A model generated the notes under the pieces. The model worked only from the letters and a program-made list of their open reading frames with translations, made no database searches and was not told the DNA's origin. DNA of 64,000 bases, from contig NZ_JAHVXI010000004.1 of NCBI RefSeq assembly GCF_021032705.1, forward strand, positions 303,179 through 367,178, read 5' to 3'. The position numbers were made by a program, and so were the translations under genes. Source of the stretch: Psychroserpens luteolus (GTDB lineage: Bacteria; Bacteroidota; Bacteroidia; Flavobacteriales; Flavobacteriaceae). Of this stretch, positions 54,585 to 62,900 are shown piece by piece (position 1 is the first letter of the stretch; every line of letters starts with the position of its first letter).

Positions 54585-54663
54585 TTGTAGTTATTTATAA
54601 TTGAATTGGGTTTTCTTTATTAATCCTTGAGAAGGATTTGTAATGTATTGAAGATTTAATATA

Positions 54664-54750
54664 CTAAACACCCCTAAGGGTAGACTTACGATAAGTTATC
54701 TCGATATCTATCGTAGTAAACTGTAAGAATATTTTTGTTTCGTTTTGCAT
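54664..54750 (-). CDS. Candidate thr operon leader peptide, 28 residues
   Basis: The short frame encodes a peptide with five Thr and four Ile in 28 residues, concentrated in the middle (FTTIDIEIT). It begins 20 bases after a TAnnTTTG element and ends 79 bases before thrA. Thr and Ile codons are the control codons of the enterobacterial thrL leader, so ribosome stalling on low Thr or Ile could regulate thrABC. Within it, arms ACGATA/TATCGT can pair across the control codons. A classic terminator with a T run before thrA is not evident, which weakens the case. Coding is not proven. Confidence 0.4.
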   Translation of the reverse strand: MQNETKIFLQFTTIDIEITYRKSTLRGV

Positions 54751-54770
54751 AAATAATAGCCTATACCTTT

Positions 54771-54778
54771 CAAATGTA
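54771..54778 (-). promoter_or_regulatory. Candidate -7 element of the thr operon
   Basis: On the minus strand TACATTTG matches TAnnTTTG. Transcription would begin close to the leader-peptide start. No TTTG at the -33 distance. Confidence 0.35.
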
Positions 54779-54910
54779 TTATTTTTACAAGAATAAAAAA
54801 ACTTAAAAGGTTATTTTACATTTTTTTCAGTTTAAAACAGAAAACATGATATTATGTAGCTTTTAAGCGATAAAAACTAACAATTTAACAACTGATTATA
54901 AACCTCTTAC

Positions 54911-56482
54911 ATGAAGATTTTTTCTAAAGAACAAATTTACGAAGGCGATCAACTAACTTCTAAGAAACAGAATATTTCATCTACTGAATTGATGGAACGC
55001 GCTGGAATACAAATTTTTAATTGGTTACATGTTCGTATGCAAGGTGCACAAGTGCCTATTCATGTGTTTTGTGGAATTGGAAATAATGGTGGTGACGGAC
55101 TCGTAATCGCCAGACATTTAGTCACTCATGGATATAACGTAAAAACCTATGTAGTTAATTGTAGTGACAAGCGTTCAAAAGACTTTTTAATCAATTATGA
55201 TCGCATTAAACAGACCACGAAAAAATGGCCAGATATGTTGAATTGTGAAGCAGATTTCCCTGAGATTCATAAGGACGATATTATCGTAGATGCTATTTTT
55301 GGAATTGGTCTCAATAGACCTGCAAATGATTGGGTAAAATCTTTGTTTGTTCACTTTAGAAATAGCAAAGCATTTACATTAGCCGTAGATATTCCTTCAG
55401 GCGCTTATACAGATAAAGCTCCCGAAGATGAAAATGGAGTTGTTTGGGCAAATTATACCTTGAGTTTTCAATCACCCAAATTGATATTTTTTTTACCAGA
55501 AACCGCTAAGTTTACTATACAATGGGAAGTCCTAGATATTGGGATTGATAGAGAATTTTTGTTTATGACAGAAACTGAAGCCGATTTAATTAGTAAACAT
55601 GAAGTATTGCCTATTTATAAACCCAGAGAAAAGTATGCAAATAAAGGCGATTTTGGACATAGTTTGATTCTTGGAGGTAGTTACGGAAAGATAGGTTCGG
55701 TCGTGCTGGCGAGTCGTGCTGCTTTATCTATTGGTGCAGGATTAGTAACGGCTTATGTGCCAAAATGTGGTTATCAGGTTTTGCAAACAGCGTTTCCTGA
55801 AGCTATGGTTATAACAGATGAAAATGATACACTGATCTCTGATATTACTTTTGATATTGAACCCAAGGTTATCGGATTAGGAATAGGAATGGGAACTGAT
55901 CCAAAAACGATTTCTGCACTGGAAAAATTCCTCAAAACGAATAAAATACCATTAGTTATTGATGCCGATGGATTAAATATATTTTCAAAGAAAAAAACAC
56001 TTTTAAAATTGCTTCCAGAACAGAGCGTTTTAACGCCTCATCCAAAAGAATTAGAACGACTAATTGGTAAATGGAAAGATGATTTTGATAAGCTCAAAAA
56101 GGCCAAGGCTTTTTCAAAAAAACACAAGGTTGTTCTTCTTATTAAAGGCGCTAATAGTATTACAGTTTTTCATGATAAATATTATGTCAATACTACTGGA
56201 AATCCTGGTATGGCAACCGCAGGAACTGGCGACGTTCTAACAGGTGTTATTACTGGGCTAATATCACAAGGCTATGATGCACTTATGGCTACTGTTTTTG
56301 GTGTTTATTTACACGGAAGATCAGCAGATATTGCTATTGAGGATTTAGGGTATCAAGGCTTAATTGCAAGTCACATAATTGAGGCTCTTGGAGAAGCCTA
56401 TATCGATTTGTTCAAACAACCAGAACAACCTCAAGTTGAAGACGCGCAGCGGGAAGAATCAGAGACAAAAAAAAGCCACTAG
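54911..56482 (+). CDS. nnr: Bifunctional NAD(P)H-hydrate epimerase / ADP-dependent dehydratase
   Basis: This 523-residue enzyme repairs hydrated NAD(P)H. The N-terminal YjeF_N domain (about 1-215) epimerises R- and S-NAD(P)HX and has MERAGIQIFNWL and GIGNNGGDGLVIARHL; the C-terminal ribokinase-like domain (about 235-500) dehydrates S-NAD(P)HX with ADP, with HSLILGGSYGKIGSVVLASRAAL, DADGLN, LTPHPKELERL and NPGMATAGTGDVLTGVITGL. The fusion is the common bacterial form. The end carries a charged Glu/Gln tail. Monocistronic with a terminator. Confidence 0.96.
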   Translation: MKIFSKEQIYEGDQLTSKKQNISSTELMERAGIQIFNWLHVRMQGAQVPIHVFCGIGNNGGDGLVIARHLVTHGYNVKTYVVNCSDKRSKDFLINYDRIKQTTKKWPDMLNCEADFPEIHKDDIIVDAIFGIGLNRPANDWVKSLFVHFRNSKAFTLAVDIPSGAYTDKAPEDENGVVWANYTLSFQSPKLIFFLPETAKFTIQWEVLDIGIDREFLFMTETEADLISKHEVLPIYKPREKYANKGDFGHSLILGGSYGKIGSVVLASRAALSIGAGLVTAYVPKCGYQVLQTAFPEAMVITDENDTLISDITFDIEPKVIGLGIGMGTDPKTISALEKFLKTNKIPLVIDADGLNIFSKKKTLLKLLPEQSVLTPHPKELERLIGKWKDDFDKLKKAKAFSKKHKVVLLIKGANSITVFHDKYYVNTTGNPGMATAGTGDVLTGVITGLISQGYDALMATVFGVYLHGRSADIAIEDLGYQGLIASHIIEALGEAYIDLFKQPEQPQVEDAQREESETKKSH

Positions 56483-56498
56483 TTAAAGTGACTTTTTT
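56467..56498. terminator. Terminator between convergent genes
   Basis: Arms AAAAAAGCCACT / AGTGACTTTTTT with a short AT loop, T run on both strands. It overlaps the end of the NAD(P)HX repair gene and serves the TlpA-like gene from the other side. Confidence 0.8.
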
Positions 56499-56519
56499 AT
56501 TAATTATATTTGGTAAAAC

Positions 56520-57905
56520 TTAAGGTTGCATTTTAAGCTCTTCTTCTAATAGTTCTACTAGTTTCGGATTTGAAGGTCGAGGTGCATCAGCACTCACAAT
56601 ATTTCCATTTGGATCAATTAAAATAAACCTTGGGATACCATCAATAGCATAATCTTGGACAAACTTAGATTTCCAAGCATTATCAGCCATGAGTTGAACA
56701 CCTCCTAAATCTTTATCTTTTACCATATCTACCCATTTGTCGTGGTCTTTAACTTCATCAATAGAAGTACTTACAAATTCTATGTTTTCGTTATGAAACT
56801 TCTTTTCAACTTCTTTCAACGAAGGGATTTCTCTTATGCAAGGTCCACACCATGTAGCCCATACATCAACGTAAACATATTTTCCCTTAAGGTCAGCTAA
56901 AGACATTTCCCCTCCTTTATGGTTCTCATAATTGTTGAACTCAGGTGAAGGTTTTCCTTTCATTAAATCTTTATTTTTTTCAAATTTCTCAGTCAAACTT
57001 TCCTTAGTGTCTTCGCTTGTAGCATGACTTATAAAAAAGTTATGGAGTGATTCCATATTTGGATTTCCAGGAGATACTAAGAAGCCTGCTAAATTATTAA
57101 TAATGTCATTTTTTAAAGCAGGAATTTTAATATCCTCAAGGCTTTTTAAATGCTCAGTTGTAGTTGCGAGATGATCGTCACCAATAGCTTCGTAAATTGG
57201 ATTAAGAGATTTTCCAATAGCGATACTTCTATAGGCATCAGATGATTTGTATGCTTTTTCATTATCAAAAGTCATATTTTTTATAGCATCAGGAACAAAG
57301 TTTTCTGAAACTTCAAAACCTGGCTTTTTAGCATAGTAGGCATGATATCTCCCATAGCGATCTATCATACCATATTCATCATAAGTCAAATTCTCTTTTT
57401 CTGTAGCAACAAAATCGGTATCCGCATTTTCTAGAGCATTCAGCGCTTCAAGGTTTTTCGATTTCATTTTGCCTATAGCATCTTTATAAGCGTCTTCTTC
57501 TAAAGCATAAAAACTAGCAACATCTTTAGTCTTTTCTTCATTATTTAGATATTTCTTGGCTAGATAATTATTTTCTACAGAACCTTCACCAGAATAGGTA
57601 ACGGTCTCATCAAATTCCTTAGCGTCAACAGTCAAATCAATGTTATCTCCTTTTTTGAGATACATAGCAGTGCTTTCTCTACCAATTGAGAGTGAATAAA
57701 ATCCATTTTCAGAAATACGTAGTGTGTCAGAGAATGTACCATCTTCTTTTATTTCAATTTCAGATTTGAAATCGGTACTACTCAATGTGGCTTTTTTAGC
57801 CTTAGAGTTTTCTATTGTGCCAGATAGAACAGCGTAGTCAATTTTAGGTTCTTGCTCACATGCAAAAACAGCTACCGCAATTAAGGCAATAATTAATCTT
57901 TTCAT
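56520..57905 (-). CDS. TlpA-like thiol-disulfide lipoprotein with DUF4369-type N-terminal domain
   Basis: The 461-residue protein has a lipoprotein signal (MKRLIIALIAVAVFAC, Cys16), an N-terminal beta-domain (about 25-115, SGTIENSKAKKATLSS ... FYSLSIGRES), a helical middle section and a C-terminal thioredoxin fold (about 320-461) with VDVWATWCGPCIREIPSL; the redox pair CGPC is near residues 349-352. It should reduce or isomerise disulfides, or support cytochrome maturation, at the periplasmic face. This architecture is widespread in Bacteroidota. No cytochrome genes are adjacent. Confidence 0.92.
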   Translation of the reverse strand: MKRLIIALIAVAVFACEQEPKIDYAVLSGTIENSKAKKATLSSTDFKSEIEIKEDGTFSDTLRISENGFYSLSIGRESTAMYLKKGDNIDLTVDAKEFDETVTYSGEGSVENNYLAKKYLNNEEKTKDVASFYALEEDAYKDAIGKMKSKNLEALNALENADTDFVATEKENLTYDEYGMIDRYGRYHAYYAKKPGFEVSENFVPDAIKNMTFDNEKAYKSSDAYRSIAIGKSLNPIYEAIGDDHLATTTEHLKSLEDIKIPALKNDIINNLAGFLVSPGNPNMESLHNFFISHATSEDTKESLTEKFEKNKDLMKGKPSPEFNNYENHKGGEMSLADLKGKYVYVDVWATWCGPCIREIPSLKEVEKKFHNENIEFVSTSIDEVKDHDKWVDMVKDKDLGGVQLMADNAWKSKFVQDYAIDGIPRFILIDPNGNIVSADAPRPSNPKLVELLEEELKMQP

Positions 57906-57978
57906 AATTATAATTGTTTTAGTTACTCAAAAATACAGATTAATAATATTTTAAGTGATATTTTATTAATTATTAACA

Positions 57979-58013
57979 TTTGTTGCAAAGTAGAGCTATA
58001 ATTCTGAATTTTG
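57979..58013 (+). promoter_or_regulatory. Candidate promoter of hutH
   Basis: TTTG at 57979-57982, a 23-base spacer and GAATTTTG at 58006-58013 (one mismatch to TAnnTTTG). It would give a short leader before the ATG at 58032. Confidence 0.4.
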
Positions 58014-58031
58014 GCACTGTAAATTATTTAT

Positions 58032-59543
58032 ATGAATACCACTCATTTTATATCTTCTGAAATATTAGAGTTATCTACTATTAGCGATATCATTTTCTTA
58101 AATAAAAAAATTGAACTGTCAAAAGAAGCAATTGATAGAATTGAAAACTGTCGAAACTATCTGGACGAGAAAATAAAAAATCAAGATCAACCCATATATG
58201 GAATAAATACTGGTTTTGGATCCTTATGCGATGTTAAGATTTCTAAGGATAAACTAACCCAACTTCAAGAAAACTTAGTGATGTCTCATGCATGCGGTGT
58301 TGGAGAAGAAGTGCCAGGTGAAGTTGTGAAGTTGATGTTGCTGCTTAAAGTACAATCTTTGAGTTATGGTCATAGTGGTGTTCAGTTAAAAACGGTACAG
58401 CGACTAATCGACTTTTATAATAACGATATTTTACCTGTTGTTTACACACAGGGATCTTTAGGTGCTTCTGGAGATTTAGCACCGCTTGCACATTTGGCAT
58501 TGCCACTTATAGCAAAAGGAGAGGTGGTTTACAAAGGAAAAATTTGTGCGTCTCAAGACATTATGGCTCAATTTAATTGGCAACCTATTCAGTTAAAATC
58601 AAAAGAAGGTTTAGCCTTATTAAATGGAACTCAATTTATGAGTGCTTATGGTATTCATTTACTTATAAAGTCATATAAGCTTTCTTATTTTGCCGATTTA
58701 GTTGGTAGTATTTCTTTGGAAGCATTTGATGGAAGGTCAGAACCTTTTAATGAGTTGGTTCATTTGGTAAGACCTCACAATGGGCAAATTAAAACTGCTA
58801 AGCGTGTGAGAGCGTTTTTAGAAGGCAGTGATCTTATCCAACAAAAAAAAGAACATGTTCAGGATCCTTATTCGTTTAGATGTATTCCACAAGTACATGG
58901 TGCAACAAAAGACACTCTTGATTTTGTTCATAAAGTTTTCAAAACTGAAATTAATGCAGTAACCGATAATCCAAATATTTTTGTTGGTGAAGATGAAATT
59001 ATTTCTGGTGGAAATTTTCATGGACAACCATTGGCGTTAGCTTTAGATTATCTTAAAATAGCTATGGCTGAGTTGGGTAATATTTCTGAGAGAAGAATTT
59101 ATCAATTGGTCTCAGGTCTTAGAGGTTTGCCTACATTTTTAGTTGATAATCCTGGATTAAATTCTGGATTCATGATTCCACAATATACAGCAGCAAGTAT
59201 TGTGAGTGCAAATAAGCAACTGGCATCACCTGCAAGTGTAGATAGTATTGTGTCAAGTAATGGTCAAGAAGATCATGTGAGTATGGGAGCAAATGCAGCA
59301 ACCCAATGTTTTAAAATTGTTTACAATATCGAGCGTATATTATCCATCGAACTACTTAATGCGTCCCAAGCCATTCATTTTAGAAGTCCGCTAAAGTCTT
59401 CAGCTTTTATTGAATCTTTTTTAGAGAGCTATAGGGCTGAGGTTCAATTCGTAAAAGAAGATTTGGTATTTTATAAGCTAATAGAAAAAACCATACATTT
59501 TATCGATGAATTTTACATTGAAAATGAATTACTTTTCGATTAA
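58032..59543 (+). CDS. hutH: Histidine ammonia-lyase
   Basis: HutH deaminates histidine to urocanate, the first step of histidine breakdown. The 503-residue protein has the MIO prosthetic group triad Ala145-Ser146-Gly147 in GSLGASGDLAPLAHLALP, the YGINTGFGSL motif that supplies the active-site Tyr, ALLNGTQFM, and QDPYSFRCIPQVHGA. The DNPNIF and SSNGQEDHVSMGANAA motifs complete the active site. Tyrosine or phenylalanine ammonia-lyases share the fold, so substrate is likely but not certain. No other hut gene (hutU, hutI, hutG) lies in the window; the gene stands alone. Confidence 0.93.
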   Translation: MNTTHFISSEILELSTISDIIFLNKKIELSKEAIDRIENCRNYLDEKIKNQDQPIYGINTGFGSLCDVKISKDKLTQLQENLVMSHACGVGEEVPGEVVKLMLLLKVQSLSYGHSGVQLKTVQRLIDFYNNDILPVVYTQGSLGASGDLAPLAHLALPLIAKGEVVYKGKICASQDIMAQFNWQPIQLKSKEGLALLNGTQFMSAYGIHLLIKSYKLSYFADLVGSISLEAFDGRSEPFNELVHLVRPHNGQIKTAKRVRAFLEGSDLIQQKKEHVQDPYSFRCIPQVHGATKDTLDFVHKVFKTEINAVTDNPNIFVGEDEIISGGNFHGQPLALALDYLKIAMAELGNISERRIYQLVSGLRGLPTFLVDNPGLNSGFMIPQYTAASIVSANKQLASPASVDSIVSSNGQEDHVSMGANAATQCFKIVYNIERILSIELLNASQAIHFRSPLKSSAFIESFLESYRAEVQFVKEDLVFYKLIEKTIHFIDEFYIENELLFD

Positions 59544-59909
59544 CTGCAAAAAAAAATGTTCAACTGTTTAATATCAAAAAAAAGGATAAATTTATTTGGC
59601 AGTCAGTATTTTATAATATACTTTTGAAAGTAAGTTGAGGTGGATTATGTTCAATTTCAACTTGATAGTGAATTAAATAATAGCAACCTAATTTACTATT
59701 CTTACCTTAAAAATTGTTTAATAGCACAACAATTGATTATTAGCATTTATTGATTTTAGAATGACATCATTCTAACCTGGTGTTCTGCATTTGCGGTACG
59801 TCATATTTTGTTTTAAGCTTACACGCAAATAATGTATTTGCGCTTTTGCTGACAATACGTGTATTGTCAATATAAATGTTAAGATAATTTTAATTTAAAA
59901 CCAAATGTT
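59544..59909. other. Structured leader region of the giant repeat protein
   Basis: About 365 bases without a gene lie between hutH and the giant secreted protein. They contain at least four short inverted repeats (59712-59734, 59758-59773, 59824-59842, 59850-59869) clustered in the 200 bases before the start codon. I see no exact two-element promoter. Confidence 0.55.
59712..59869 (+). promoter_or_regulatory. Cluster of four inverted repeats with an alternative pairing
   Basis: Stems are AATTGTT/AACAATT (59712-59734), AGAATGA/TCATTCT (59758-59773), CGCAAATA/TATTTGCG (59824-59842) and TGACAATAC/GTATTGTCA (59850-59869). CGCAAAT at 59824 can also pair with ATTTGCG at 59789, so two mutually exclusive folds exist. 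None is followed by a strong T run. They could be operators or an RNA switch controlling the giant gene. Confidence 0.45.
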
Positions 59910-62900
59910 ATGTTTATGAGCAATTTTACTCGAAGTGGTAGACGCGCCAAAATTTGGCAATCTATTACTAACTTATCGTGTTGTAGCATTGATCTTATGA
60001 CTAAACAAACTAAAAGCATGAAGACACTACTTGTCTTTATCATGCTTTTTGCGTTTAGTACAGGCTCAGTGTTTGCACAGGACCTTGGTCGAAGTACATT
60101 CTTCAACCGGTGTCTAGACGATGCGCCTCCAGGTCCTACAGAGGCCGACGTCGCGAATCTTTATTTAAACCAATGTGGAGATATTCCAGCTGAGGTTGTT
60201 AAATCTGTCCTACAGGAAGGAAATGATTGTGACTGGAGAGTTGAGTACACTTACGATGTTAAGTGTGGAGACTTTGAAGAGCAAATCAAAATCGCCTATA
60301 CAGGTGGAGATTTAACAGCACCTCAATTAAATGATGGAGCTGAACTACCTGAAGGTGAAAGTGGTCTGAATCTATGTTTTAGTGAAGTGCCTAATGGACC
60401 TACAATAGGTGATATTGCTGCATTATATTCAGATAACTGTAGCGATGTAATTGTAGTTAAGTCTGGTAGCCCAGAAGGTAGTGATTGTCTATGGACAGTT
60501 ACCTACAACTATACAATTAGTGATGCTTGTGGTAACATGGCTGAAGAAGTAAATATAGTGTATTCGGGAGGAGATAATGAAGGGCCAACCTTAAATAAAG
60601 GAGCTGTTATACCTTCTGGAGAGAATGGTCTAAATTTATGCTTCTCTGAAAAAGCACAAGGACCAACAGAAGAAGATATTGCTGCTTTATATTCAGATAA
60701 TTGTGGTGGGGTTTTTGTTACAAAAACGTCTTATTCAAAAGGAACTGATTGTAAATGGATGGCAGAATATACTTATACAATTCAAGATAATTGTGAAAAT
60801 TTTTCTGAGCCTATAGTAATTAGATATTCTGGAGGTGATACTTCAGCTCCAATGTTGGATGCTGTGCCTGCAGATATAACTGTTAGTTGTGTTGATGAAA
60901 TTCCTGACGCATCTACCAAATCCGTAGTAGCTGTAGACAATTGTAGTCAAGAGTTGGAAATTCTTGTATCTGATAATACAGATCAATTAGGACCTTCTTG
61001 TGCTGGAGGTGTTGTTGTTAGAACCTTTTCTGTAACTGATGATTGTGGTTACACAACATCTCAAGATCAAATAATAACAGTTGAACCAGCACCAATGGCA
61101 GAGTTTGATGAAGTAGAAGACATGGAAGTTTCATGTGCTGAAGCTTTAGCATTTCAGGCTAGTCCATTAGGATATTCTAATGGAGCAACTGGAGCATGTG
61201 AGATATCAGGAGAAGTAGATGGAGAAGTAATTGGAGATTACACAACTTGTGGAGGTTTCATATATGTTGATTATATATTTACTGATGACTGTGATAGAAC
61301 AATCACAGCCAAGAAAATAATAACAGTATTACCAGCGCCAATGGCAGAGTTTGATGAAGTAGAAGACATGGAGATTTCATGTGAAGAAGCAAATTCATAC
61401 CAAGCAGGATTGTTAGCATATTCTAACGGAGAAGCGCCAGGTACTTGTAATATTTCAGGAGAAGCTCAAGGCGAATTAAGTGGATCATACGATGAGTGTG
61501 GTGGAACACTTACCGTAAACTGGACATATACTGATGAATGTGATAGAACAATCGAAGCAAGTAAGACTATTACAGTATTACCAGCGCCAATGGCAGAGTT
61601 TGATGAAGTGGAAGACATGGAGATTTCATGTGAGGAAGCAAATTCATTCGAACCAGGATCATTAGGATACTCTAATGGCGGAACTGGAGCATGTGAGATA
61701 TCAGGAGAAGTTCAAGGTGAATTAAGTGGATCTTACACAGAATGTGGAGGAACATTAGAAGTTGACTGGACATACACTGATGATTGTGATAGAACAATCA
61801 CAGCTAAGAAGACGATCACAGTATTACCAGCACCAGCTGCAGAGTTTGATGAAGTAGAAGACATGGAGATTTCATGTGAAGAAGCAAATTCATACCAAGC
61901 AGGATCATTAGGATACACTAATGGTGGAACTGGATTGTGTGAGATATCAGGAGAAGTTCAAGGCGAAGCTACACCAGATTACGATGAGTGTGGTGGAGTA
62001 ATTATTGTAAACTGGACATACACTGATAACTGTCAGAGAACAATCACAGCAAGTAAGACTATTACAGTATTACCAGCACCAGCTGCAGAGTTTGATGAAG
62101 TGGAAGACATGGAAGTTTCATGTGAAGAAGCAGCATCAGTAGTAGCCGGATCATTAGGATACACTAATGGCGGAACTGGAGCATGTGAGATATCAGGAGA
62201 AGTTCAAGGTGAATTAAGTGGATCATACGATGAGTGTGGTGGAACACTTTATGTTGACTGGACATACACTGATAATTGTGATAGAACAATTGATTACAGA
62301 AAAACAATTACAGTATTACCAGCACCAATGGCTGAGTTTGATGAAGTGGAAGACATGGAAGTTTCATGTGAAGAAGCAGCATCAGTAGTAGCCGGAACAT
62401 TAGGATACACTAATGGTGGAACTGGATTATGTGAGATATCAGGAGAAGTAGAAGGCGAATTAAGTGGATCATACGATGAGTGTGGTGGAACACTTACAGT
62501 AAACTGGACATACACAGATAAATGTGATAGAACAATCACAGCTAGTAAGACTATTACGGTATTACCAGCACCAATGGCTGAGTTTAATGATGTACAAGAT
62601 ATTTCTATAGCTTGTGAGTTAGCTAGCCAATATGAAGTGAATCCATTAGGATATACTAATGGTGGAACTGGAGCATGTGAGATATCAGGAGAAGTAGAAG
62701 GTGAATTAAGTGGATCATACGATGAGTGTGGTGGAACACTTTATGTTGACTGGACATACACTGATGCATGTGGAAGAACAATTGATGCTAGAAAAACTAT
62801 CACAGTTGAACCAGCACCAATGGCAGAGTTTGATGAAGTGGAAGACATGGAGATTTCATGTGAGGAAGCAAATTCATTCGAGCCAGGATCATTAGGATAT

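Larger units (their letters stand above)
54585..54910. other. Divergent region between thrA and the NAD(P)HX repair gene
   Basis: This 326-base stretch holds, on the minus strand, a candidate -7 element (54771-54778), a 28-codon frame (54664-54750), overlapping short inverted repeats around 54670-54715 and a 7-bp stem AATCCTT/AAGGATT near 54622-54638. On the side facing the plus-strand gene I see only AT-rich sequence. Confidence 0.5.

Noticed and set aside
54622..54638. Stem AATCCTT/AAGGATT in front of thrA considered as the attenuator terminator
   Set aside because: The stem is short and followed by A-rich sequence rather than a T run, so I do not call it a terminator.
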